In this document: piece after piece, positions 11,412-23,222 of the stretch
Numbering within the stretch: the first letter of the stretch is position 1
How the letters are laid out: every line of letters starts with the position of its first letter
Assembly (NCBI GenBank): GCA_002682825.1
Contig: NOKP01000002.1
Coordinates: 2,444,436 to 2,508,435 of the forward strand
DNA from: Neonectria sp. B-13
Lineage: Eukaryota > Ascomycota > Sordariomycetes > Hypocreales > Nectriaceae
Length of the DNA: 64,000 nucleotides
Direction of reading: 5' to 3'
The notes under the pieces: generated by a model
Told to the model about the DNA's origin: nothing
The model's input: the letters and a program-made list of their open reading frames with translations, nothing else
Database searches by the model: none
Position numbers and translations under genes: made by a program

Positions 11412-12100
11412 AGGTAGGTAAGGTAACCTTTACGACGAAGAGAGAGCAAAAAACCCTGGCAGAAGAGAGAGACAGGGCTCCCAGGCTCCAGGGCTCAGAG
11501 CTCACCTTCCCGTCCTTGGCGACACACATGCCTTACTAGTCTGCCTCTACGGCAGGTACCTCGAAGTTGGGTTTAGGCTGGTTGGTTGGCGCGTGGTGGA
11601 AGGCTCTGGCTTGCTCTCAGTTCCATTGGTACTGGTCGCCCGGGCGCGTGGGTGGGTGCCCGGCAGGCAACGTTCAACGCCGCCGCGCTTGCTCCCTATA
11701 CCCCGGAGCCCGGGTATGAAGTGGGCATGGACATGATGGCTGGCGAGCGTGCCAGTGAGCGACTTGCAGCAGGGCTGAGGCATGGGAAGAGATGGGATGG
11801 AACCCATTAAGCCAGGCTAGTGGCGAGCACGATGCTTGGTAGGGGCATTGAGTTAGACCTGATCTATCCTACGTATTCGTAGTAATCAACCCCTTCCCGT
11901 TTAGACAACATTATTCTCATTGTATTCTGAGGTGCGTAGTAGAGAGATCCTCCAGTTGAGGTCTCTAATGCCCCCGTCAAGCAAGCGATCCCAAACCTCT
12001 ACGAAGTACTAGTATGTAGGGAGCCGACAGGGCGTACCAACTACCAGGCAGCCCGGATACTTCAATGCAGGTTGAGGAGCTTGGTTACAACGCTCCTTGA

Positions 12101-15100
12101 TTGAACACTAGTACCAGCCTACGGGACGCCGTCCGTCCCGCCGCCGGCCTCCCATTGTTTGGAATCTTGGGTTACGGATACAGGTGAATGGTGAATCGGT
12201 GGTAGCTACTGAACCGTCTGGAGCCTCCTCCTTGCAGATGGGTGATACAGCCTGGGAAACTAATGTACGATGCCGCAAGATCTGGTCCCAGGGCAAGGGA
12301 GGTAAGCCAACTCAAGGTAGGTATTACTGCATGGCTGGTCCCTCGCCCCGTGTCCCTTGTCCAGTCCCTCCGTACCTCCGTGCCTCGATGCCTCGACCAG
12401 CCCCGTCCCGTTCGAGGGTTCTCGACTCGGAGGCACGCGACATGCAGCACAACATGCAGCATCGGCTCCCATCTCTCGGGGCAGCCGCTTCCCTGCAGGC
12501 AGTTCAGGGCGTCCGTGATACAGGGAGATGGGCCCGGACCATCTTTGGCTGACGCTGGTGGCGAAAAGCTACGAGTCGTCCCAGGGCCTAAGAACCCACC
12601 CTGACAAGAAAATACAGAGCCCTCATCCCGGACGGTCATCTTGGGCGGGTCTGGCGCCGGCTGAAGCTCTCGTGTCCGGAGGTGAAGCACCGTTCCGTGA
12701 CCGCTCCGGGAGAAGACCGAAACCAAGTCGCCGTGATTGAGTGTCGCTATCGATCCTTTTTTTGGCCCTGTTCGGCCCGGGTCTAAGCCTGATGTGACGA
12801 TGCGTGCGTGGCCTCAATCTTGGTCCGTCCCAGCAAATACGTTAAGACCCAACCCAGACTGAAGCTCGTTCGCGTTGCGAAAACCCTCCCGCGGACACTG
12901 ACACCGCTGCGTATAGCGCCCGGCTCTGGCTGGCTCGGGCTGGCTGGCGTGGTTGGTTTTCCCGACTGGGCGTCACCCTAGCGTCCCCCAAGCGCTGTGG
13001 GTTGTGGGCCGTTTCCCCGCTGGGCGGCTGTCACTGCTAGGTGCTGAGTAGCCTGGCGTTTGCTTAGGCTTTGGCCAGCCGAGCTGCGCAGTTGGCGGGA
13101 AATTGTCACGATGATGCGACGTGGAGAAATAGGCAATACAACACTGGCAGAGAGTGAAGAGGGGGGACTAAGATTCTAATATCTCCGGTTAGGCTATTCG
13201 TGGCGTCTTTTGGCTATCAAACCGCTTCATAGCCCACGACTAGGTAGTAGGTCTGTCTATACGAAGTAGGTAGGTACGATGGGTTCAAGTGTAGGATGTA
13301 CGCAGTACTTGCCATTTGTTCGTTAGTAGGTGCCTGAGGCTGTCTGTGCCCTTCTCCTGAATCACCTGTTGCCTCATACGAATACTTCGTACTCTGCGGA
13401 ACAGATACTTGCTACCTCACCAGCTCCCTACGCCGCGCACATGGTCACCCGCGCAGGTCTCAGAACTCGACCATTGGTGCCCGGAACTCTGCATTTCCAG
13501 AAGGGGCAACTGTAGTCCCAGGGAGCAGCCCTGCCGAACGGTGGAGGGCAGCTTAGCGCCGCAACGCCGCAACGCTGCAGCGCCTTCTGCTACGGATACA
13601 ACCTCCAAGGACCTGAGTGCTGTTAGACGGAACAGCCATTCTCCAATGCCATCGTCTCCGCCAGATCGAGTCACAGAAGGGAGCCAAGGGAGGACGGGCC
13701 AGATCGCATGGCTGATGCGACAGTGCCATCCCGGAACGAGACCTCAACACATGGGGTCCAAGAATTCACCAGCTCGCCCCTCACATCATCGCATCGACAT
13801 GGTCCAAGACCCCTCTCAGCAACCGCCCACCTGGCGGCCGGGATATGTGCCATCAGACTACCCAATGCTACCGTGTGCTAGGGAGGGGTCCTCAACTCGC
13901 CTCTTACTATGTAGTTGTCTGGCCTGGTTCTCTGGGCGCCTTGGACGTCATCACCGATCCCCTGCATGCATTTCCATATCCCGGCACAGCCTGTTCCATG
14001 TCAACCGCCCCAGCCTTACCCTTTACCCATGTCCTTGTCGGCAACGCAAATGACGATACATCTTGAAGGCCGAGGGCGCCTTCACCCTCCGCCCAAAAAG
14101 CACACCTCATCCCTTTCTGCAGCCCTGCTGGAGTCGCAAAATTCTCCGTGCCCTTCAATCCGGGGATGCCCTGTCTCTTTGCCCAAAGGAGCGCCGACAT
14201 TCCAATCCCGGCCCAGCTGCTGTACCGTTGTCGTTGTCGTTGCCGTTGCCGCTGCCGCTGCCGCTGCGCTTCAAGTTCTCTGTTGCAGCACCCTGTTTTC
14301 TCGGCGGCCGCTTATCTATTCCCCACCGAGCCAAGCGCCGCCAGCCTTGCAAGTCCAAGGGCGATGAAACGGCCACTTGTACATCGTCGACACGCGCGAT
14401 GAGTCCGGCCCAGCCCACTCTGCGACCCTTGCCCCCCGTTAATGATCGTCGTTCGGGGGCGGTGGCATGCCGTCTCCCTTCCGCAATCTCAATGGCTCGG
14501 CGCCGACTCCGGTGTCTGAGGTTCCGAGCCTTGGTGTGTCTGGCATCTGATCTCCCGGCAAATGCTAATCTAGCATATCCGAGAGATGGGGCGTCGTTGT
14601 AATGGGTGTTTTCTCTTTCACCGCTTAGTTTTCCGGTCTTCTGTCTCGCCGGGACTTGGTAGCGTCCTCGGTCAGCAATGATCGAATCCACATCGTCACA
14701 ATGATGAACCAGACAAGTGCCAGCTACCGGACATTACTCTCCAGGACTGTGTCCATCGATACCTACGGGCTAGGCGCGACCGTTGGCTAGCCTAGGCTCT
14801 AACCCGATGGCTAAATCTTCCGACCCGGTGCGCGGTTCACCAACTGCCCCATGCTTCAACTCCTCGGTGCACCAGAACCTTGGGAAGCTTATTGACGAAA
14901 GGGGGGTCCTGTGCCATTTCCCGCCCCGCCATGACCGCCTGCTTTCTAGATGACGGGGAGAACCGCTCAAATGAGCGGAAAGACAATGGATGATTGCCAC
15001 CCTACAGATATCTAGGTTGCTAGACCAGACACATGGGGGATCATGGGGAGGCCATCACACCATGCCATCGACGGTGCCCCGTCGGTCAAAATACTCCCTC

Positions 15101-16900
15101 ACACGCTTCTGCTCCTGGACGCGGCTGTGGAATCGGCTAACACAGCTGGTTTGTCTCCAGTGCCGTATCTCGCTGTCCCTTACTGGTTGTCTTGTCAAGC
15201 CTCCGAGTACGACTGGGATACATTGTCGCGCAGCATACATGCACAACAAAAATAACAGAGCCATCACACCACGCAGGATGAGACATATAATGCAAAGAAG
15301 GGCTGGAGCGCCGTTCTCGCCAGGCCTAGACGGACGATCTGGCGTGATTCATCAACATACAAACGCCTGTCCATCCGTGATGAGTCGCATCCAGACCGTT
15401 CTCCTCCTCCATCCCACCCCCACGCTTCCTCTAGGATCAATGGGTCTACCTAATTACCGATAGGTACCACGGTGTTTGGAAGGCCGCTGCAGGCTGGTAA
15501 CCCGACTTCTGCGACGTTCCTTGCTCATCTCATCTAGCAGTCAGGTCCATGTATGCTCCGACTCCCGGGGGGGCTGAACCTCGAGATCTGGGCACATCAG
15601 TGATCACCGGGCTCTTCGGCTGGCATCTCGAATTCGATGATATGGTCCGAGCCAGCACGCGCACACGCACACGCACCCCCTGGTGACAAGCCACCCTTCT
15701 TGGTCCGGGTCTGAGCTTCTACGAATACTGACGGACAGGTCTGGATGCGCCTCGACGCCGTTTCTTGCTTCTTTAGTTCCATGGCTCCAATGGACCACCA
15801 AAGGCCTTTGGCTCAGAGCCGTTGAACCAAGGCAGCCGCAGCACGCCACAGCACTGCACGTAGATCAAGCCCTCGAACCCCCTCCCGCCTGTCGTCAACC
15901 TTCTTCACCTGAGACACACACACACTCAGCACCGGAAATGAAGTCACGGCTATGAGGAAGACACGCGCTCCAGTCTTCGCCTTCTCTCCCTGCACTTCCA
16001 GTGTTTCCACTATGCCATCACTGCTGCCACCACCACCCCGAGCGATCCCTGCCCTTGCCCCGGTTTTGGCGTGTGTAATGTCAGCCAACTTTAATTAGCC
16101 CACATCCCCATCGTGGCACATGCGCCGTGGCGTTGGCCAAATTGGCTTAGTGTCCATCGTTGCTTGGGGTTGCTGGAAGCCAGTGTAGATTGAGTCAGGT
16201 ATCTCGTCTGGTTGACAAGACTGACCACGCAGGGCGAGGTTGAATTGGCACGTTTCAGATTCACTACGTAGATCCTTGGACTAGAGGATCCTTACATGAT
16301 ACGACAGCAGATTCGCATCCAATTGGCTGCTCCTCAACTCTTCATCGCCCTAGTCTATTGGGATTATCGAGGGGTCTAACACCTATCTCACCTAGCAGAC
16401 GAGGTACGGCTACTCTACTACATAATATAACGATGAGGACGCTACGAGGAAGGTTGAATTGAAAGTCACGCCCCTCTCGACAGACTCTTGCGGGCTGAGC
16501 CTTGTTTACGGCCGAGGTGGCAAGCGGCTCGGCTCCAGTCAAACGGTTCAGGGTGGATATCAGCACCAACGCCCTGTTGGCTAGTGTGGTGGCTGACAAG
16601 TTTTCTGCGCGGTACAGACTACACCGTCGACCCTTTTACGGCGTAATCGGGGCAAGGAACGAACCCCGGATCGGTCCAAGACTGGCTCAGGAAGCCTCGA
16701 AAGTATTTTCTTTACAAACGAGATGGACTGCACCCTCCGGTGCCGTGAGCTAGCAGGGCTGGCTAGCGAATGATGCCGTCGAAAGGGTCTGAGACAATGT
16801 AACATGCCCGACTGCCGGATGACAGAGTCAAAGCTCCAGAGTGGTTTCATAATTCGCATGTTGTTGGATACACAAGCGGATGTGGCGCCGAGTCTGAGAC
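12101..16900. other. Gene-free interval
   Basis: ORFs up to 214 codons (13409-14053 plus, 14063-14602 plus, 14155-14691 minus) overlap on both strands. They show no recognisable domain and no splice-supported extension. A run of GTTGTC, GTTGCC and GCTGCC hexamers lies at 14227-14269. TACGAAGTA-type palindromic half-sites occur at 13260 and 13383. No RNA gene is evident. Confidence 0.55.
14227..14269. repeat. Hexamer repeat GTTGTC/GTTGCC/GCTGCC
   Basis: About seven diverging hexamers with a T/C gradient are read directly. A similar array occurs near 60519-60558. Confidence 0.8.
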
Positions 16901-19900
16901 ATGTCGAGCGATGATTTTGGCACCCGAAAGAGCCTGACGTAGGCCCGGGGACGCGGTTTCCAAAGTGAAAGGGATGGAAGATGCTTTGCAGGCGCTCACA
17001 GACTCAGTACAAGTGGTGAAGGTCGATCAGCAAGGATAACGACTAAAAGCTAACTCGCCCTGCGGGAAAACAACCCACGAGGCTCAGCTCGATGACATGA
17101 GAGGATGTTGAGAGGAGCGAACTATGGACGTATCAAAGACGAACTCCAAACTTTTGGTTTCGATTGGCACAGCTTGCTCTTGTCTACCCGGCTGATGTAC
17201 AACCTACCTACGCATCAAAAGGGGCGCCTGATGCGAAATGCACGATCAGTAGTTACACAACAGCTCGAGGTATCGGGGGCACCGCTGCCATCGGTAACCA
17301 GCCAGGCCTATGTGCGAATCGGGTGACCTCATCTACTTTGGGGAGGCGATGGGTGGGTAAGTGCGCGCTGGCTCCCACAATGTTAAAACCTTACAGCGGA
17401 GTACTACCACGAACTCTGGGCAGAGTGCAGACACTGCAGAAGATAGACATTGCATCGGGCGTGAGCATGGGTATGAGCATCAGCCTGAGCACGGGCATGG
17501 ACACGAACGGCGAGGCTTCGCCTCGCCGGCAACGACGAACATAGGATTCACGGCTGGGGTCCTCGAAGCTTCTGAGAAGAACAAGACGCCATGATGCCGC
17601 AGCCTCCACCCATTCATTTCGGGTCCGAGGCCTCCTGGCTCTCACGGACCAGGTCTTTGACTTTGACGTTGGTCTAACGGCCAACAGCTTACGAAGATAG
17701 CTAGCTACAACAAGGGTCCTCCGTATACGAGGAAGCGGGCGAGGTGCGGGTCTTCCTCGGAAATCTCAATGATGAGCATCTAACACTGCCTTACCTAAGG
17801 TAGGTAGGTACTCCGTGCCTACTATGAATGTCGATGCAGCAACAACATCGCAATCTTGCTAGTTGCCACTGGCGGAGACCCGATGATGAATTACTCCGCC
17901 GGTGCGCTCGAGTTCCAACAAACCCCGTGTCAAAAGCTTGCCTTAGCGACGCCAATGACACCCGATGATCGACGCTGCCAACAGCGGGTTTGCAACTAGC
18001 TAGTTCAGTAGTCCCTTCGTCGGAAGAAAGGGAGGATGAAGCGAAGGCCAACTACGGATCAGCCCAACCGAGCCAGCGAACAACATCCTAATCCCTACGC
18101 CTCAGACACCACGACTCCCGACCGCTCCTTTCGTTATCATCAACCGCCGACGATTGTCTCTTCCAGCCTCTCGCATCACGACGATGGCCCGTCGATCGCC
18201 TCCCCTGGACGGCATTTTCCGTGCCCTTGGTCGCTAGCCCCAAAAGCTGCCACCCGCCGGGATATTTGGCACCAAGCTAGGGCGTCATCCCTTACTTGCA
18301 GACAGCCGGCGCCGCCACCAAATGGCTTGGACACTACTACGGTTTTGGTAGGCAGAGGACGAAGTACAACTTCGTACACCGCAAGCCAACGCCCCCATGA
18401 GTTCATGATCACAGTCCCTTCCGGGCTGGCTCTGTGCAGTACTGCAATCTGTGCAGCAATATACATGGCTTCAAGGTTGATGTCAGTTCCATTACCACCA
18501 TCGCACAGACACATCATGGAGCAGCCGTAATGTTAGCACCCCCGACTTCACACCCTCAGCGAGGGATATACAGGGTTGCTCCTTGTTCCCCAAGCGCCTT
18601 CTGGGACAGCCATGGACGCGACACACGGACACATGGCACATGGCAGTGGACCCTCGCCTGTCTCTCCACATGCAGCCTGACATCGTCGTTAACGGGCCCC
18701 CAATTACCAACCATGCCATTCAGAACACCCGTTACAGAAGAGTCCTTTTCACCTGCCCCAGGCTTCCTTGTTGGGTTGGTCGCAGCTTGTCAACCCCCCA
18801 ACCCGCCTCGCCGTCAGAGGCCGATGACTGTGGGCAAGGATCTCGACAGCCCTCGCAGAAACGCGAGCGAGATGAGGAACTCAGTTGCGGCGTGGGAAGC
18901 AATTTGGACGCAAAGGACAGACCGTCATTCGTTTTGCCTACATCTATGATCGCCATACTATTCCCGATGGCGATGAAAGACGCTGTGACCATCGTACGAG
19001 AGTTGGGGCTAGGCTGTGTCTTGGTCGAGGCCCTTCATTTTCAATCTCTCTGTGTAAAACAGACCAAAACGTGCATCCCTCGCGGGCGTTTGGGATAGCC
19101 GTCCAGGCAAGTACCGAATCCAGCAGAAGGGAACGGTGAGGGCAAGGCAGAACAGCATGGATGAGCCAGTGCTCGATCACACCTCTAGATTCGACATAAG
19201 CACGACCTGTTTGGAGACGAGCGGGTCTTTGTCTGATTTGGAATTTGACCTTTTGGGCAGAGCCAAGCACACATTCGACGTTGATTCCCTGCAAGCCAGG
19301 AGTACCCCTTCGATGACACTTGCTCGAGTCTCAATGTCACTTCACCTCTTCACCTCATTAAACCTAAACCGACTGCTGCCCTGAGGAACTCGAAATCGCA
19401 AAAACCATGCTAAATTAGCAAATGCCACGAACATGAGCTGAAAAGGCGGCTGGGCGACTATGACGCTGTGCATCGTCACGCCCCCGCCGGTGAGCATCGG
19501 ACCGGTTTCCCCGTCTCAGTATTGATTGTCGTGAGCAACTCCAGGACAACTACTCTCGGCCCGCGCTGCAGCCTTGGCCGTGACGGCTGAGGCCGTTGAG
19601 CGGTTGTGCGGTTCCGATACGGGAACAAGGGAAGCACTCGCACTATTGGCAAAGGACATAATAGTAGGTAAATTTCCGTGACATGGGGACCCTTGGACCA
19701 CATGATATGATATGACGATGCTTCGAATCGCTTCGGTGATGGGCTTTTGGGGATTCAAGGTCTTGTCTTGCCATAGACAAGGTTCCACATCTGCAAGCGC
19801 AGTCCCCATCCAGCCAAACGTCACCTCGCACCGGGATTGACTCTGTCACCCAACCAAACCGGGTCCGCCGATGCAGCTATTCCCACTACTGTGCCGGTAG

Positions 19901-22900
19901 CTTGGCATTAACTCAAACGGCGGAGGGCAAAGGTCGGATGAAATCTCCCAGCACAGAACAAGGCCGTGTCCCAAAATATGTCCCGTCCCCTGCGCCTGCG
20001 AGTGTCCGTCGACAGGGGCAGGGCCCCCAACCGTCGTTAACTTGAAGCGCAGCTCGCTGCCGGCATCACTGGAGAAGGTTCATCTCTCCTTGATTCGGTA
20101 GTGTGTCCCTGTCACAGACCTCAATGCGATCCTTCTTCCTGCACGCGATCACACCCAACTCCGCCTCAGGGAGTCCCTGCGGATCCAACCTCACGCCCCT
20201 CCATTCCCGTCCACCACAGTCCACAGTGACCACCACACCAAGCGTTCAGCCCCTTGTCGGCTCGCTAACTGGCCAGACGGAGATTTTTTTCCCGTCCTGC
20301 CCTGGAGGATGATCGCTCTCATTTCGTTGAAAAGGTCTCGATTATTCTCCGGCAGGGGATAAACCTTTCGATGCTACCACGAATCTATCAGAAGTGGTCT
20401 GGCTTGCGACTCTGCTGGCAAGGAGCAGTGACTTTCACCATGGCAGATTTCCTCCCTTGGCTCAGACACACAAGTACGTACCGACGTACCATGTACCGCT
20501 CTAATGCGGTGACGCATGGCCAACAACGGCAGATGAAGCACCCGAGACATGTGCTACGCAGGGCATCTAGACGACGATCAAAGGCCCGGAGTTTTGGGAC
20601 GCGCCTGTGTGCTTGCAGATGGATCATGGAACCGGCCACCAGCGTCAGCCGTCTCCTGCATGCTCCTTGGCCCCGTACGAAGTAGTCAGTCTTGTCATCC
20701 CTAGCGCCGTCTTCCGTCATGGTCGATGAAGGGCCAGCAACCAGAGACAGACTTGTGACAGATGAGACGAACAGGCTATTGAAGGGCGGGTTATAGGGCT
20801 AGGACCGATCGCCATGCCTACAGGGTGCGGTATAAGAAACTAGCTGATTCATGCTATAGGGCAGGCAAGGTCCGAGTCACGGGTTCCAAGTAGGTCTCGT
20901 CCCGCCTCCCTGCACAAAGCCACGAACCTGCAATGTCCCATCAGGGAAGTCCTGGGGGCTCTGGTGAAGCAGGCTGTGAAGCCGCTTACGAACCGCGCTT
21001 GGCTTCGGCGACGATAACGAGGGCAAAACACACGAGAAAGCAGCTTGTTAGAGCCGGCTTTTTAGCTCCATATGGAATAAGCTCCCATGATCAAGCTTAC
21101 TTATGGGTTGGGCTACCTTCAACAGATCATACATAGGCACTGTAGTCGTTCTAGTGTGATGAGAAGCATACTGGCTCTCATTCCTACTACGTACGGATTG
21201 TTCATGTCTCTGTTTCATAGTGGTTGGGTGACACTGAGTCGCGAGAGTTACTTTTGGCTTGCCATGAGTCGTGAATGTTTGAGCGTCTCACCCCTGAGAT
21301 TGACCAACAAATGTGAAGACTCTTACATAGGACAGATCTAATGTCTTGTTTGATGAGCCCGGAGACACTCTACTAGTCCTGAGACGCATTCCAGCCATTC
21401 CCAACCGCATTGATTGTCTCAAACCTGAACGCAAAGTCTCACTCAGCCTCACCCTACTTGCAACGAAGCCTACCCTACACCACCACACCGCCGCCTAGTC
21501 GCGCCCCCCAAGCCGTGAGATATCTATCCCCATCGTGGAAATGCAGTCGATATCACGCCTGCATTAGCCGCCCAGCGACCAACCAGGCTTACTGGAGCCC
21601 ACAACGCTCGGAAAAGAAAAGAAAAGAAAAGAAAAAAGCAAATTTCCCCTTCGTCCCCTGGTCTGGGGTGTCGTTTATCAACGCTAGCCTTCGAACTTGA
21701 CTCTCTCAGAACCAGCGTCGTGCTTTGCGCTGAGACATCCGCCTCGCTGTCTCTGGACGGCCGACAAGGACGGCAAGGTTAGCCCCCTTCCCTTCCACAA
21801 TAAGACGCGAGCTGGCCGTGTTTGCAAATCATCGTCGGCGTAGTACCGAGCAGCGGTACAAGCTTGATATGGTGGAGCAAATGCCGAGCTAGCTAGTCAA
21901 GACCTCTCTCTCCTGGAGCAACATGACAGACAGGTGGGAGGGGGAAAAAAGCAAAACGTCAATTTTTGGATTCCATCTTTCCGCTCCACCGTTGTCTCAG
22001 CCCGTGGGAAGGCTTTTGTTGAAGGACCAAAGACAGACTATCGATCCGCCGATCCGGGCCGGCGCAGCGCGGGTTGACTGGATGGGCCCAATGGCCACGA
22101 TGTGATTTGTCTTCAGCGCCGATCTGGACTGAGGCCGTTGAAAGCTAGACGACGACGGAGCTGTGAGAATCACAGCATGTTGATCGGTAGGGAGTCAGGG
22201 TGGCGAGCGTGGCTAAAGACCCAAGAGCACCCGCCTGAGCTTGACTAACATGTCGAGACCTTGCTCGATTTGGCGTAGACTGCAAAAGGGGCTCTGCTGG
22301 TATTCTTGATCTCAGCCGCATGTGATAGGGACTTTCGTATATCGGCCATGCTACTAAGTGCAAGACTCCTGAAGATACGGATACGTGTACTCGATATATT
22401 CGCTGCACTTATGCTAAGTATTAGATCGGGCATCACGTATGCGATCGCCCTGGACTCGAGGCGAAGCCATCACCACGCAAAGTACACAAAAACGCCCAAA
22501 GATCCTCGAGTCCCTCTGCATCAAACCCAAACACCTGCCCTCGCTAATCCGTGCCGTGATCCTGCTACCCGCGAGCCGAGTCTCTGGTGCCTCGCATGGT
22601 TGTCCCTGTGTGCAAGAGGCACTCGCACTACACGCGTTCCCCGACGCGACTCACCCAACGCATGTGCAACGAGGTTTCCTCGCCGGCTCTCACACAGAGA
22701 CAAGACACATCCCATTCGTTCTCCTCCACTGTCGAACTGAGACAGCTGGGTGCGACACGAGGCCTCCCTGCTCGCTTGCTGTCACCTTGCCGTGCAAAAC
22801 TCGCAGTTACCGCGCAGGAGATAGACGAGTCGGTGCTTTCGTCGATGAAGATTTCACCGGGAACGCCACGCCTGCTGTCTCGATGCTGCAGGTCGTAAAA

Positions 22901-23222
22901 TAAAATAGAAACGAGGGTGTTGTGTGCGTGAGGCGTCCTTGGCACTGAGGGAAGGACAACGTGGGATTACGGAAAGCCCCTGCAGGACGGGAAGCCGCAT
23001 CTCCGGCTAGATGCATCGCAAAACGGGCTGAATTAGGCCATGCTGGACGTCGTTGCCATCTTCCCCGGAACGGGGGTTCGTTGCGTTGTCGCCACGAGAC
23101 GTTTCAACGCTGCGGAACAGGTTCGTCGCATCCACGAGACATCGAAACATTGCCGCTGGAACATGGGCAAGACGACGCCGGGCAAGGCCGCGGTGCAGGA
23201 TAAGGACAGACCGCAGGCTCTA
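16901..23222. other. Gene-free interval upstream of the peroxisomal Lon 3' end
   Basis: No supportable gene. The longest ORFs (18036-18530, 18434-18949 and 18583-19098, all plus) overlap in different frames and lack family features. Noted items are an inverted repeat ACGAAGT-ACA-ACTTCGT at 18359-18375, a GTACGAAGTAG half-site at 20675 and a (GAAAA)5 tract at 21611. Together with 8485-16900 this makes about 14.7 kb without a recognisable gene. Confidence 0.55.
21611..21637. repeat. (GAAAA)5 microsatellite
   Basis: Five perfect GAAAA units followed by two further A residues. Confidence 0.9.

Larger units (their letters stand above)
8485..12100. other. Gene-free upstream region of the zinc-cluster gene, purine-rich on plus
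   Basis: I find no supportable gene. From about 9500 to 10460 the plus strand is strongly purine-rich and carries a degenerate GAGGCA/CAGGTA repeat (about 9966-10083). On the minus strand this is a CT-rich tract of the kind common in fungal promoters and leaders, so part of it may be 5' region of the gene at 6149-8484. The ORFs seen are short, overlapping and domain-free. Confidence 0.55.

Noticed and set aside
13409..14602. Open frames of 214 and 179 codons (plus) and 178 codons (minus)
   Set aside because: They overlap one another in different frames and carry no motif. The Arg/Cys and Pro runs follow the hexamer repeat at 14227.
18036..19098. Three overlapping plus-strand frames of 164-171 codons
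   Set aside because: Different frames over the same DNA, no domain, and no intron model that gives a coherent protein.
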